From Paragonimus skrjabini miyazakii (lineage: Eukaryota; Platyhelminthes; Trematoda; Plagiorchiida; Troglotrematidae): a stretch of DNA of 64,000 bases. Shown one piece after another: positions 1 to 14,200 of this stretch (its first letter is position 1; each line of letters begins with the position of its first letter). Position numbers and translations under genes: made by a program. The notes under the pieces were generated by a model that searched no databases, was not told where the DNA came from, and saw only the letters and a program-made list of their open reading frames with translations. The stretch covers positions 19,025-83,024 of the forward strand of contig JTDE01000713.1 in assembly GCA_014338405.1 (NCBI GenBank). Direction: 5' to 3'.

Positions 1-3000
1 TTGCGAGGCAGATGGACTAGCTGTCTGATAAGAAAAACCCATAACGTTCTTGTTATTACCTGAAGAAAGCTCCTGTTAAATAGCAAACAAGCTCCAACGA
101 ATCCAGTTCCTTCAGTGTATTAAAATCCGCTGTTGCCACAGTCAACTCCCGGTAACAACGACCACGTGCAGGCAGAAGCTGAGGCGCGCGAAGACGAAGT
201 GTGTATTCATTCAAACAATAGACAAGTGGTTTGTATGTACAGTGAACATAACAGGTATGAAGAACAGTATATAACAAGAGAACAAAAGGTCAACAGACTC
301 TACGAGACTATTCTAAGTGATAAAGTCAAATGCCATGTCCACCTCCTTGAATTATTCAAGTGGTGACTGGGACGTTTTAAATCACTCTGTCGATTGTATC
401 TATAGGTAGTCAACATACAAAATACTACCACTGTAAATGATAACTGATTAAATCAGTCCTCAAGCGGCTGCTACTCGTTAACTTAACGGCTCGCTGGATG
501 ACAAGAGAAAAGATAGCATATTCTACATTTTGACGATAAGACTGTTGTTACAAGAAGTCAAACCTATCGTGAACCAAAGAGCTGTGACTTCTTGGCTCGT
601 ACGCTGAAAGTTTTCCAAAACGTTGTTGCCTTCTCCGAGGCAATGTTAATCAGTACTGGCCGTCCGGTCCTGTGTGTACATAAACTGTTGACTCATGCAG
701 TTTGTCTGCCCTGGAACTGATAACAGTCCTTGCTTCATGTAAACCCAGTCGTTGGTTGTTTTTATTGTGGTTGCTATTCTCATGTCCTATATGTTCTAAT
801 GTTTTACTTTTGTAACTAAAGAGAGTAAACGAAATGTTAACATCTCGTGATATACGTATTCTATCGTTGTTGGTGAGTTGTATCAATGGAACTCAGTGTT
901 TTAAGTAGTAGATTCCTGCATAGATTGAATTTTAGCTGGGTTTTTTTATTTTACCATTTGGACGATATTTTCGGAGAGGTCAGCTCTCGTGAATTGGTTG
1001 AGGTTTGATGGAGTATTTTGTTTTGGTTCATAATATTTTGTTGACGGTTTTCGAGGTAGATAATATAACACATTATACTTCCTCTGAACAAATCACCGTA
1101 TCCACTTGTGTAACATTTGGAGCTGATGCTTCCTGAAGGTCTGAAAATATAACACCTAAGATTATGCTACCGTCCTTAGTCTTCATTATGCTGGTAACAA
1201 AGAAATGCTTACTCTTTATGCGTGATCCACCGGAGAGAGTCAGAAAACAAAAAACAGAATAGCAAATGTAAAGTTAATTACAGATTGCATATGCATGTAG
1301 GCCTATTCGATGAATAAATGTCGAATTATTAATGTTTTCTGGTTTCTAAAATGTGGGACGATGGTTAATACGTCTTGAGGAAAGCCTCCCCAAAGTAAAA
1401 TCAATTGTCTTAAGGATTCTTCTGGATCCTTTTATGGTTGAGGTATATTCCCGGGAAACTGTGGAATGGAATAAATGTTGAACTTTTCCAAAGATAATGC
1501 TGCAACTCAGAGGGCTTGGACCAAATTTTAAACCTAAACACAAGACTGTCAATTATTGCGCTGATCAATTAAGTGTACTTTTGCAATCTCAACAGATTAA
1601 CGTACTTTAGTGGAATTAAATTGCAGTGAAGGCGATTCCAGAGAAAGTTACGAATACTCAAATCAAAAGCAACCTATGGGTCTAAAAATCCTTGACTGTC
1701 GGCTGTATATAAGAGTGCCGATGCTCCACTATCTGTCTCAAGTTGAAAATGGGGTCAACGCACTCTCGGCTGGACCGAAATCCTGTCTGCTGTCCACGTA
1801 GCCGACTTTAATTGAGCTTAGTGAGCTGACACAAGATAAGACAGGAGGGTAACTTGTATGCAACATACACTAGACTGATGCTTCTGTGGTTATCACATAG
1901 TCTTGAGATCCCCTTCTCCAGGACGGGAATTACTGTTGATATGCACCAAACACCAGGCACCTTTTGAAGAAGCTTTTCAGTTCTGACACCTACTCGTGCC
2001 TGCCGTCCTTGAAAAGAGAAGAAGAGAGGGGGTCTGGTCCAGCAGCTTTATTACGCTTCAATAATTTGGACTCCAGGGCCACTTCTGTTTCCGACGGATA
2101 GCCATCTGGAGCGCATTAACTGATCATTCGTTCCAATCGTCTACATAGTCTGGTTGAGGTCAGCCGCAGTGTTTGTCAGAATGTTCAGATCACCTTTTAA
2201 GACGGCACAATTGGCTGATGTGATGTGGGCCATCTTTTTCAAATACAGCCTCACTTACACTGAGTCGACGACCACTAAAACCACGGTTTGGGAATAACTG
2301 CCTTTTCTTGAAAAAAGGCTCGTTTCATCCTTTTTGACTGTTCGACTAAGTGGTGTTTGTGATCTTTGCGCAAGCTTTTGAGCGATTTGCGTTTAGTTTC
2401 TCGGCGGTGTTCGTCATGTTCAGAGACAGGAGTAATCGAATGACGCTTGTTTATGAGGTTTATCGACGTGACAGAAATCCAGTTCCATCGCAAGTGCTCA
2501 GCTCCTTTGGAACATATATCCTTACAAAAATCTTTCATAGCTGTTGCGATTTGTTCTTAATGTTCCTAGGGGTGTAAGTAGTTAGTCAGCAGAACCGGAA
2601 TAGTGGAGAAAAGGCAGAACTTCTCTCAGCCGGTTAGACTTACACCACCTGGATTATCGGTCCCACATTCAATCGCTGACACGGCGGGTGCGCTTATGCG
2701 ATTGGATATGCAAAACATAGATGTTTACTACTGTTACCATGGCCGTCTTCCAACTGCGACGGGAAGAGAAGTTAATGTGGTGGACGGAATTCGAAGAACT
2801 GATGGATATATTCGACGGTGACAGGTGGTGAGGAATTAACGTTCGAGAGATAGTGAACATGCATTTGCGTATGCGACCTCATAACGCGGAAACTATTCTT
2901 GCCAACGTAACTACAACATAGATTGCGGGATCTGTTACCTCCAACGAGATATGTGCAATCTTCGAGGCCACGCTGAAGTACACGTGTATGTAATTACGGG

Positions 3001-5023
3001 CAATGTACCGGTACGCGATTTGAAAGCATCTTGTTGATCTGACTGGACGTAACCCACATCATGTTAGCAACTCTGGATAAACTGTGGACATACAAATAGG
3101 GAACTGTAGATTGCCACCTACAGTGGCTATGACGACAAGCGAGACAAACACAAATTATCCACAAGTTAGTTAATTTCTAAGTAAAAATGAATAATGACTG
3201 GACAGCTGACATAGTGTTTGAAGGCTTGGTCCACAGCACAGTTGTAATGGGTAGAAAAGTTGGAGATACTTGGGTTTCCTGTAATTGAGTGGAATATCCC
3301 AATGTGGTCGTAAGATATGTTTGAGGCCCACAGACAATGGATCTAAGGTAACAAGAGAGACGGAACAACCCTCTATTGACGAAAATCGGTCAAATGAATG
3401 AGAAATGACTGGCAAAAACCTGAGACGAAAACACTTACTGAACAGAAAGAATTGGGTAGAGGTGCACAAAAAGTTACAATGAAACTTTGGGTCCGTCGTG
3501 TTCATAAACGAGATTGCATGATCGCCAAAAACACTTGATAATTGGGTAACAAAATTTCGCCACGCTGGATGACGTTTCTCTAAACAAGTTCGCCAGCCTA
3601 CTTATCTTTCCAAAAACTATCAAATTACTTCAAGCATGGGCAGAAAAATCCACTTTGAGAACGAAATTCATCAAGCGAAATACAAATTCAAACTGTGGTC
3701 TAGAATGTCGATCATGGATCTACTTTTGTTTTTTATGATCTAAGCGGTTTGGGTAAAAATGGGCGATGAGTTTCAGAGCACCCAGTCCAGACGGATGAAA
3801 AGTACATTAATTTGAGCTACTACAACTTAGTGCGTTCACCTTGGCGACTTGTTCATTTACCTAGGATGAATGTAGCAGGTTAAGATTTGTCATTGTTATT
3901 TATGGGTGGGTTCCGTATGCTCATATGATCTTTTCTGAATACCGGTCTATACCAATTCATCATTTCTTGCTGGACCCTACTTTTGACTTACGATGAGTAA
4001 TTTGACTCAGAACAATATTTTCCCATTAGCGTATGCCAAAGTACCTAACGGTTGATATAAACGTGAAAGTGAACTGAAAAAAAAAACGGAAAAAAAGTTG
4101 CAAACGGAGTTTTTGAGACGAATGATTCAAAGACGGCATGAGTAGTGCCACAATAGAGGACGTTGGTAATTCCATCCACTTACATATTTTGTTATCTGGT
4201 CGTCTGGAATTAGTCAGTCCTGATCATGCCATCAGCAGTTCGTGCTGAAATACTGCGAAGTCAGGTCATTAAATAAAAATGGTTTCCATTCAGAATGATC
4301 GGATGTTTCATCATGATCAATGTACAAACGTTCAGCCAGTCTCAGAGTATTACCCAATCATTTTGGTTTGCTTGTGTATCTGACCGCAGTTTCATAAAAT
4401 TACATCGACTTTACGTTGAGTAAGTAAACTGCAGAACTCTTGAATCATCGACGTTTGCGCATTTGAATTTAGGGCTTAGTGAGATTTGAGAGTAGGCAAA
4501 GCAGAACTTTGACGATGACTTAATGAACAAGATGAGATGAAGTATCAGCGCAGTATTACTGCTTGAAGACGGAACAATATCCTATTATAATTATTGCAAG
4601 CGACCCCATCGAAATTAAACTGGTTTGAAAGCACATCCCTTGTTTAATTATGTACGGTGCTCAAAGTTATGCAGACCTTGTGAATTTATGTGAAAATTGG
4701 CAATTTAAGAAGTCTTCTATGTGACCAGCATCAATAGGCAAGCATTCGTTAGTCAAGAATAAGTCATATAATTCACGTGGCTAGTCTACGCCTTTCAACC
4801 CATTTTAACTAGTTCTAGTCACTTTTTATCCACCAATGTGCACAGACACTTGAAATTTAAATTCTACCAATATTTAGGACTGAGGCGGTCGAAGTGACTT
4901 CTCAGGCTTAGTAGAGGAAAATAGAAAAGTTTTCACGGTGTACACTGGCCAATGATTGAAAGGAGATAGCTTTGAGTATCACATATTTCAGTACATTATT
5001 CCTTAACATAATAATGCACACAG
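1..5023. other. Flank or intron upstream of IFT80 segment 1
   Basis: No conserved gene was recognised here. The missing first IFT80 coding exon and promoter should lie in or beyond this stretch; I scanned it for a short ATG exon ending two bases into a codon and found no convincing candidate. It contains one decayed non-LTR retrotransposon fragment (2275-2540, minus strand). Confidence 0.5.
2275..2540 (-). mobile_element. Decayed non-LTR retrotransposon fragment (RTE-like)
   Basis: The minus-strand frame contains SINLINKRHSITPVSEHDEH and RRETKRKSLKSLRKDHKHHL, then EQSKRMKRAF. This pattern (RR.TKRRSLRSLRKDRE.WW...ATEMEKA) is typical of the segment between the endonuclease and RT of trematode endonuclease-reverse transcriptases. 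It resembles in kind the 20840-20950 block of the larger copy. Short and isolated. Confidence 0.45.
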
Positions 5024-5250
5024 CGATTTGGCAAGCTCCGTCGCGTGGGCGTCAACCGATGAGGTGTACTCAGCAGCAGACGATCACACCGTTTTCTGCT
5101 GGTCATTGAGTACCATGCAAACATCCAAGGTGGTTAGTTTGCCGGCTACTGTGTTCCCTACCGACATGGACTGCTGTCCCAGGCAACATCGTAAATCTGG
5201 TTCTAAAAGTTCACAGAGAGTAGAAACGTTTCTGCTTGGTGCAACTGATG
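5024..5250 (+). CDS. IFT80: IFT80 coding segment 1 (first found)
   Basis: The acceptor is AG at 5022-5023 and the donor GTGAGT at 5251. The segment starts with the last base of a split codon and encodes the first WD repeat (SSVAWASTDEVYSAADDHTV), then a basic linker and LLGATDG. A TTG at 5028 is not a real start; the frame continues upstream into the acceptor. The preceding exon is not identified. Confidence 0.92.
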
Positions 5251-8200
5251 GTGAGTTTCTGTTCAAACTAATTCGTATCCATTACATAGGTAGATTCTAC
5301 ATACTCAGTAAAACGGGAAAAACGGATAAAGGAGTGGAAGCACACCAAGGGGCTGTATTGTCGGTGAAATGGAATCAAGATGGCACATCATTCGCGACCT
5401 GTAAGCAAATTTATCACTACTCGTTTGATTGTCTACCCTTTAAGCCGGAGAAGACGGTAAAATAAAAGTATGGTCTCAAAGTGGAATGTTGCGTTCAACG
5501 TTAGCACAACACGGTTGGTATTGCATAAATGATAACAAGCAAAGTTTTGCAGGTATGCCAATTTACTCGCTTGCGTGGGGGTCCAATACATCACAAATTG
5601 TATTCACGCTGGGCAAACAGCTAGTGATGCAGTCTTTGCAAGCCAATGCCAAACCAACAGCTGTAACTATTTTCATTGTCCTCATCCAACTGCCCATTTG
5701 ATTTCATAGTGGAAAGCACATGAGGGATTAATACTCAAGGTCGACTGGAGTCACGTGACCGATCGGATTATATCGGGAGCAGAAGACTGCAAGTATAAGG
5801 TGGGTTGTTGGAGTTCAGTGGATCATATGCAGACTGGTAGGTGTGGGATACGTTTGGGCGACTTTTGTACGTTAGCGCTGCCTACGACTATCCGATAACA
5901 TCCCTTGCGTGGTCTCCGGATGGAAAACTGTTTGCTGTCGGGAGCTTCAATATGTTGCGCCTGTGTGACAAAAGTGGCGTAAGTGGGTTCATGCTCTTTA
6001 TATTCAACATGTGTGATATGTGGTACTCTTTAGAATGTTCTCGTGAACCGTGTGTCTCATTCTGGTCACGTCTTTTTTCACCCGACTCGAATCTTGTGGT
6101 TGTTCACTCGTAAAATTTAGCAGGCCTTTGAATTCGTTTACATTTGATTCAACCAACCCCGGACATGTTCACAAAACTGTAATGGTAAATGCAATACCCG
6201 AAGCGGCCAGTATATGAGCTTTCAGTCTTTCTTACTGGGGTATCGTTGCTTACGATTCCTTGACCTTTTAGCCGCCAAAACAAAAATGACAACAGAAAAT
6301 TGATGTATGTTTTTTTCCGGCTGAGGTTTATCGTTGTTAGACAGATCCAACGAGTTTGAGAATGGTTCTTAAATGCACTGTTCTCATACTTTGTGTAATC
6401 TGTAGGATTTTACGACTTAAACCGTTATATGCAATACTGAATAAGATGAAGTATGTTTAATTTCCGTATTCACCTTTTGTACTCTACTGATTTATGAATG
6501 CTCTTATTCACCATTAAAAATCAATAAAAACTGAACTGCTGGCTTCCAACACACAGTTGTTCTGATAACCGATGGAGTGATCCGAGTGCAAACAGATCAT
6601 GTGGGAACGTTAAATTCATTACGCCATGCTTGACGAGAAAACTGTATTCATAAGGCACTTTATCTTATTTTTCTAGGACCACTACCATCAACTGTAAACT
6701 GATACGTGTATTCTCACAAAATCAGTGTACATCATAGTTCACACCTTCACGCACAACTAAATACGGAACTTTCTCTTCAATGGATCTGAACGTGATGTTC
6801 AGCACGTTAACCCAGCTAATAGTCAAATACATTTTCCACTCAGCTGGATGGTTTACAGCACACAACCATGTAATGGAAAAAATATAAAAAACTGGCACCA
6901 AATGAATCGATATTTCAAAAGTGAGCGTCCGTCTGACAAGTGATAACCACATAGTGTCAGGTTTTCATGTTGTTGGTCAAAACCGCAGTAGATAACACGG
7001 GCCACTGGTCAGCATACGGTAACTGGAAAATTATTATAATCATTATGTTACGAAAAGGCGTCCAATAAAGCACAATCTTTATTGTCCAATTCACTAATTA
7101 CCATGCTACGTGCGCGCTCGCGTTTGAGTCAGAATTCCAGTCCACGACAACCCCGGTTTCCGCTCACACGTCGTGTGCACTTTTACCCGTTGTGTGTGTG
7201 ATTTGCGCCTTCTATTGGGGGGTTATGAGTCTGCCGTTCTTCGTCCGTTGGTCGACTTTTGTTGAGCGGTGGATCATCCGGTCGGTCGTGTTTTCCGTCA
7301 TCTATCCATTATGGGTCTTGACCGTATTCCACGACCGTATCGAGATATTCCTACGAGTGTTGGAATAATCGCGCCTCCGATCTGGTCGTCCATCCTATTT
7401 TGCTTGCCATATCCCGCCCGCTGTTCCGATCCAGTCGAGCGATGTCTCATCCGGTCATCCACGCCCTCCCCGATCCACTCGCTGTGACTTTTTAGACATG
7501 CCTCCTTGCGTTGAGGCATTCCGCTGAGTGTTGGAATACTCGCACCTCCGGCCTAATAATCCATCACAATTAATGTTATTAGGATTGTCACTCATTCGTG
7601 GTCGAAGTTTTTGTTAATTTCATACTAAACACCGTACATATTTATTTGCAGCTTTTGCATTCAAATAGCCTCGACAGTTAGCTTCTATTGAAAAGAAGCA
7701 CTAGGCTCAAATTTCTCACTTGATAGAGCATGTCAGTAGTACGTATCTTAGAACAGAAATATGACATTACTGAAATGTGCCATGCTGAAAAGTCCATGAA
7801 TCATCTAGCAGATATATATGCTCTACTGTCAAGCTCCAGCAGGGTCTAGAGTCTAATACAGTAACTTTTGGCGGAGAACGTTGTCTGGAGAATCTAGCTG
7901 AACGCGGAACGCCTCATCATGTTCGTGTTTAGACTGAAAGTATTAATGATAATAATAATAACAGCATTGTCTCACCAAAAATGTGAATAAAGGGGACGAT
8001 AGGCTGATGCTGTACGATTTATATCCTGACAAATTTCGTTGCATCTGTACGAATACATAGAACAGACCATGTATATATCAATATAAGAGACCAAATGAGA
8101 TACTAGAGAAAACCGGTTATCATAGTACACAACCGTGGTAGCGACAACCGTACAAACAGTTGTTTCCGAACGCACGACACACGTTTGAACTTTCAGATAG

Positions 8201-11200
8201 CAACAGCTCTAGCAGAACGTAGTGTTCATCTGCGTGACGTCGACTGTATGACACGAAATGATTTTACAGGACCGTATTACTGTTGCATCATTCAGTATTA
8301 CGTGTAATGAATGATACAGGCTCTCTGTTTCTATGCCTGTTTGTAACGTCATTCGTTTGCGTGATCTATTTTTGACCTACTTCGGGATGAGCTCCATGGC
8401 GCGCGTTCGCAACTGATGCTCAGTTCTGCCTATGTAGAATGATTCGCACCCACATCGGAATTCATAAATAACATTGGATTTCGCCGACTTGGGTACCGGT
8501 CGTTTCACACAGGATGTTGGAATTCGGAATGTTTTGAACAGGATCACTGGAAAAACCGCATTGCATGTTCTCGCGATAAACTAACCAGACGACAGTGAAT
8601 TAGTTGGTATAAGTCACTGCCCCTAGAGGGAGGGCGAAGGAATATCGACGTCTTGCACACTGTGTTAGGTCGAATTTTTATGTCAACGGGCTGTTTGAGT
8701 CTTGCAATAAACTGTTTAAAGTAACCGTTTAGCTGCAGGATGGTTTCCAACAAAGCTATATATTCTTGAAGTGTATCTTCAATGCAAATACGGCAGGCCC
8801 GATCAAGTAGCGTACGCACCAAATTTCGTCTGTAAGATCACGGTACAAAAATTACGAACTACAGAAACTGAATTATCCAAGTGCTCCTGCGATGGACACT
8901 TCGTTGAACTGAACCATTTGCATTTCACCTGATTCATATGTCAAAAAATGAAAGATTGTTGTATTTCTCGTCTGCCATACCGTTATGCACGTTTGGGTGA
9001 AGAGAATTCACTTAAACCGTTAAACTCTGTGCTTACAGTTAATTATCTGAGGCCTGTTTCTCAAGCTTTGTTTTAGACATGTTTGCAAGGACAGGGCTGA
9101 GCGGACTACACATAGTTACTCCATCAATTTCTCTATACTCTGAATCTTAGAAATTGTAACCGATGTTTTTTGTACAGAACAGCAATGGTTGTTCCAACCC
9201 ATTTTCAGACATTCCAACGTCTAGATGATCCTCTCTGATATAACAAGGTGGGAATGCGATACATACACTTAGGTAATTTCTCTGATATCTCATTCGATCT
9301 CTTATATTGATATATACATGATCTGTTCTATGTATTCGTATAGATGCAACGAAATTTGTCAGGATATAAATCGTGCAGCATCAGCCTATTGTCCTCTTTA
9401 TTCAAATTTTTGATGAGACAATGCTGTTATTATTGTTATTATTATTATGTTTTGTTTTATGTATACGTGCCTGTTCAAATGTATTTCTATTCGGTGGGTT
9501 ACAAATGTAATTTACACCGTTTCAAGACATAATGTTTGATGAACATTGTTTAACCGGGAACTATTCATGTACCAGCAGGTGTGGCAATCTGCCAAGACGA
9601 TCGACTTTCACATGATTTCCTCCCTTGCCATATCTGGTCTACTTACAACCGAACCAATGATAGTGGGTCCAGTTGCTTTGTAACAGTCTTAGTTAACTTA
9701 TATTTATTACTGAGAATTACAATCCCTAACCGCCACATCATATCCACTGTGTTGCCAGTTACACTGTAGGAGTAGATCTTGGTACGGATCTGTCAAATAT
9801 AGGACAGTGGGAAGCCACTAACCAGTTGCCTCAGGTGATCCAATGTGTTTTCGAGCTTACTTGCTGCAGAGTTAGAACTAATTGGTAGACTTTTCGGCTA
9901 GCTCTCCGCCTGTAGTCCGTTGGTACCGCTCTTGGATGCCTGTAAAATGGGAATATGTGTGCGATGGTTGCATATTGTCGGTGATTCATTAGAAATACGA
10001 GACAAACGCGGAAGTTGCCTATGACAAAAAGCGTGACTTGTAGAAAGACATAGTTAACTAATATGCTGGACGTAGAATGACAAAAGTTTCAAAAGAACAG
10101 TTCCGTTGTTGGACTGAATTTTAAGGGCTGACTACGTGTAAGTCTAAGAATTGATCAAGTTACCAGTTCTCAGGTGAGTATTGGAAGAATAGACGTATTG
10201 GAGTGTGATATAGACAAGTTATTAAGCAACCTACCATCTTTTTTAAGTGAACGTGAGGGAAGAGAAGATTCTAAGTCCAATTAGACCATCCTGTACTGCA
10301 GATGCATGTTGTACTGGACATTACAGAAAAATTCACTAAAGGAAGAAAATAACAAAGAAGTAACAGCATTTTCTTGGCTTGCAAAAAGAACAGCTTTCTT
10401 GTCTGTACAGTCGTTCTCAGAACGCATTGCTAAGAGCTCAGCGCCTTTAAGAGTGACTGTGGCTGTTGTGATGATGATGATGATGATCCAAACAGCACAG
10501 CTGTAGATCAACGACTAGTTACTATGGATTAGACGTATGTGATGCGAATCACTTCCGGAAATTCTGATTAACGGTTTTTTTCTAAGGCTGGTCTCCAGAA
10601 TCAGGTGAACTCGAGATGTCGCGTAAAAACCACAGTGAGAAGTTGTTCCTTCTTGGACACTGGTGAGAAACCATTGCAAAAATTGCGGGAATTCGGTACT
10701 GACAGTGTACCAAGTCACGAATTATCTTGCCAATTTGGTTTCAATTCTACGTCTGGACTTGCCGTAAAACTCAGCATGTCAGACGCCGAAAATAATTCAA
10801 TTTGCTAATCGCTCGTATGCGTTGCGTCGGTAGCTCATTATTTGTGTGTATGTACTTCCCTGGTGCTCAGTTAAATAACTGCCACAGAATATTGCTTTAT
10901 TACATATGCTTCATCGATACAGAGATTATCAGCAGTTCATCACTCTAGGTGGTCAGAAAATGAGTCCCTAGTCAAAGCTTATGGTGAGACACTTCAAAAG
11001 TTACTTTAGTTTTACGAATTCCTTAAACATGTCACAAAAGAACACAGTAATGCACATGTTGGAAGCCTCTTTCAAAGCAATATGATATAGTCTACCATGT
11101 AGCGGTTTCTGGAATTTCTAAATAATCCTCGGGAGAGAACTTCGCCGGCACAGTTTCCAATATTCGGAAATTCAGTTTTATCTGCTTTCATTTGGAACAT

Positions 11201-14200
11201 ACAATTGATTCCATCCTCTCTACTAATCGATCATCATTTTACCAGCGGAAAGAGAGTAACTCTGAAAGTGAACCAAAAAACAACGTGATCGTTCTATTAT
11301 ATGAGTACTAGTCAGTAGTTCAGGTGGCTTCAAATCGTACTGTACTAAGATGATGTTACAACTTCCTCACGGATACACGTCGTTCAGTCAGTCCTTTTTC
11401 GGAAGAAACACACAACATTAACTTCATTATTAGAGCCCATCAAGAGTAGGCCCTTCATGATTTAACTGGTTTAATCATGTTAGATGTAGACAGGAATGAC
11501 TGTGCCAGGAAAACGTTTTTTGGCTGAAACGCAACTGTAGAAATGGAAAAGTTTATTAAAATAGAATTGTTCCCATGTGACGGAATGTGAAATTTTGTCT
11601 TCATAATGACGAAGAAAATAAAGGTCGTTTCAGGACGCTGCATGACATAGTACTGCTATGTGAATAGCAATTCATAAATGTAACAACCGATAGATATTTT
11701 TTTAGATAAAAATATTGCTGCACAAAAACTACTTCGGTTTACAGTATATCCGTAGCCTCATTTGTAAGTGTTTTTCATATTTGGTAAATTTGTGTTTTGA
11801 TACATGAGGTGAACATGAGAGGACATTATGGAGTACGCGATGTTTTGTCTCTGCATCTTGATTTGGTTATTTCGTTTACAAAATCTGTTAGTAAGGAGAG
11901 AAACCAGTTATGTAAAGTGAAAAATGATTAACCACTCCATTTCTGTCCGTGTAAAATACGGACACAAACGTTTTCAGTTAACCAAAATATTTTTACGTGA
12001 TTTTAACACTGAACGGCTCTTTATCATGTGTGGATTCTAATCTTTGTCGAAATTATTTATATCACTGCACAATAATGTACGCCGTGACTAGTGGTCATAT
12101 TCTGTGGAGAAGACAAAAACTGGTAGCCTGTTGAATCTGCGTTGGTCTGCGGACAGTACACAGGTCGCGGCTGTTGGTGGTAACGGTAGTGTGGTTGTTG
12201 GCCAAGTGATTGATCGCTGGATGGAATGGAACGGGTTTGAGGCTGCTATTGTGGATGAGCGTACAATAGAAGTACACAACGTACGCAATGGAGCAAACGA
12301 ACGACTGGACTATCGGGACCGTATTCCGACAGCTTCTTTGAAGTACAACTATCTAATTGTGACCACTACATCACAGTGTTACATATACAGGTGAGTAGAC
12401 CATTTCGCTTTCTTTTTCTACGATTTATTTGCATATTATGTAGACGCTTTCGGATGAAGGCTTTTGAAGAACGTTATAGTGACATCGTTCGTCTACTTTA
12501 ACTAATCACGTTAAAAGCGCATGCTTTTTTGGGCACACGGCCACAGTAGAAAAATAACACGGATGAACAAGAATGCACGAATGATTAAACCATACTACAC
12601 GCGAGTAATCAGGCGGAAGGAAGTATTTAGATATCGTGTTAACCGCAGAAAATACCGGTAGAAGTATTATAATACAGTCCGTCATGATACGGGTTATACC
12701 ACACATGAAATTGGCAATGACATCCGAAGCAAATAAATGTTTGTGTTTGCTGTGTGGACGTATGTGCTACTTATATCTATTTCCTTAATGAACGATTCTT
12801 ATGGCGCAAAAGTTCTTGACTCACATCACGCATAAATTGAACGCTGTATTTGGAGATCGATAGAATTTGGTTGATGAGGGATTAAAAATGGATTGTTTAT
12901 ACCAATTTATTGATCCTTCTTGGTTCCCTAGCCAGTGGATCATTGACTGCTCGCTGAAGGCATCCGTTGGCTTGCCACAGTTGATCGGACGGGATCCTAG
13001 GAATTGCATAGCACTGTCATTTAGGACCCGAAGATTGTAGTTCACTGCAAGGTAATCATTCCGCTTAGAGAGATATCATAATAGCAAAGTTTGAATGAAA
13101 ATTTCAACGTGGTTAGCAATTGATGCTTCTTTGATCTTTCTGTGTGAACAACTAAAAAACAAACGGAGGAATTAAGGCTATTCTCAAAAGTTGCTCTCCA
13201 ATTGTATACGGCTAACTGTATCTCGACAGTTCTTGTCTGTGAAAATCAAATGGTCTGATTTGATATGGGGTCATGGGATAGATTTACGACACTTTAAATA
13301 GTAAAGTATGTTACAGCCTACTCCATCATCTGCATTAGATCAACAATTACGACAAACCGATTTGATGGCTAATGCTTTCTATTTCTTCATCAAACACTAA
13401 TTCAAACCTAGCAAGTCTTTGAAAGTGTCACATATTCAATGACCGCAAAAAGCGGTCAACATACTATATTACAAACAAATTTTAGAACCACAGTAGTGCT
13501 TATTTTCGTGTATCAGTAACTGATGAGCTTTTTCTCTGCATTTTCAGCACATCGAATTTCAACACTCCGATCATCACTGATTTACGCGAATCTAATGTGA
13601 CCTTGATTGCCCAATGTCAGAAGTGAGTCACCGTGAGTGCACTTTTACTTAAAATCAGGTAATTCGCGCAACCGCGCACACAGCTTTTCGAAGCATATAA
13701 TTATAACTTGTCTTCCACAGATATTTCGTGTTGGTAGACGGGGCCAATATTTATGTGTATACCTACGATGCCCGTCTAGTGTGCTCGCCAAAGCAACCCA
13801 ACCTTCGCACAGATATGCTCCAAGCAGATGGGCTGGCGCTGTGCAATGATACACTGGCTGTGAAAAACAGAATGGATGAACGAAGTAAGCAAAACAACCG
13901 TTACTTTATTTCCATACTAATATTTTTAGGCAACCGTACAGTGTTGGTAAAATAATTATAGATCTTGGTCCGATTCAAATAGGTGGTGAGAAAAAAATGC
14001 ACCGTTTGTACCACCCGGATACTGAGGCCGGGCTGGAAGTTCCCGTGATTCCAGATGGTGTGAAAGAATTGAATCAACCTGAAACTCAAGTGTTCTGTCA
14101 CACTAGGACTTCATCAAAACTAACGCATGATATTGGAAGTTGGGCTACATCGGGGTGTGCTGTACTTTCTGCGGTCCTGTCTTGTCATGAAACTGTGAAC

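Larger units (their letters stand above)
7947..9446 (-). mobile_element. Penelope-like element (RT + GIY-YIG) flanked by inverted repeats
   Basis: The minus strand carries, in order, an RT block near 9150-9050 (IDGVTMCSPLSPVLANM, like the PLE motif DGVAMGSPLGPVLA), a thumb-like block around 8820-8544 (LDRACRICIEDTLQEY) and a GIY-YIG block around 8470-8380 (VIYEFRCGCESFYIGRTEHQ). Frames are broken by shifts and stops, so it is dead. About 165 bp at 7947-8110 is repeated in inverted orientation at 9278-9446 with only scattered differences, including the (AAT)n outer end. PLEs are known to carry terminal repeats in direct or inverted arrangements. The element lies antisense in IFT80 intron 6. 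Confidence 0.8.

Noticed and set aside
1705..1712. TATA-box-like TATATAAG as an IFT80 promoter
   Set aside because: It is over 3 kb upstream of the first found exon with no supporting exon. Such matches are expected by chance in AT-rich DNA.
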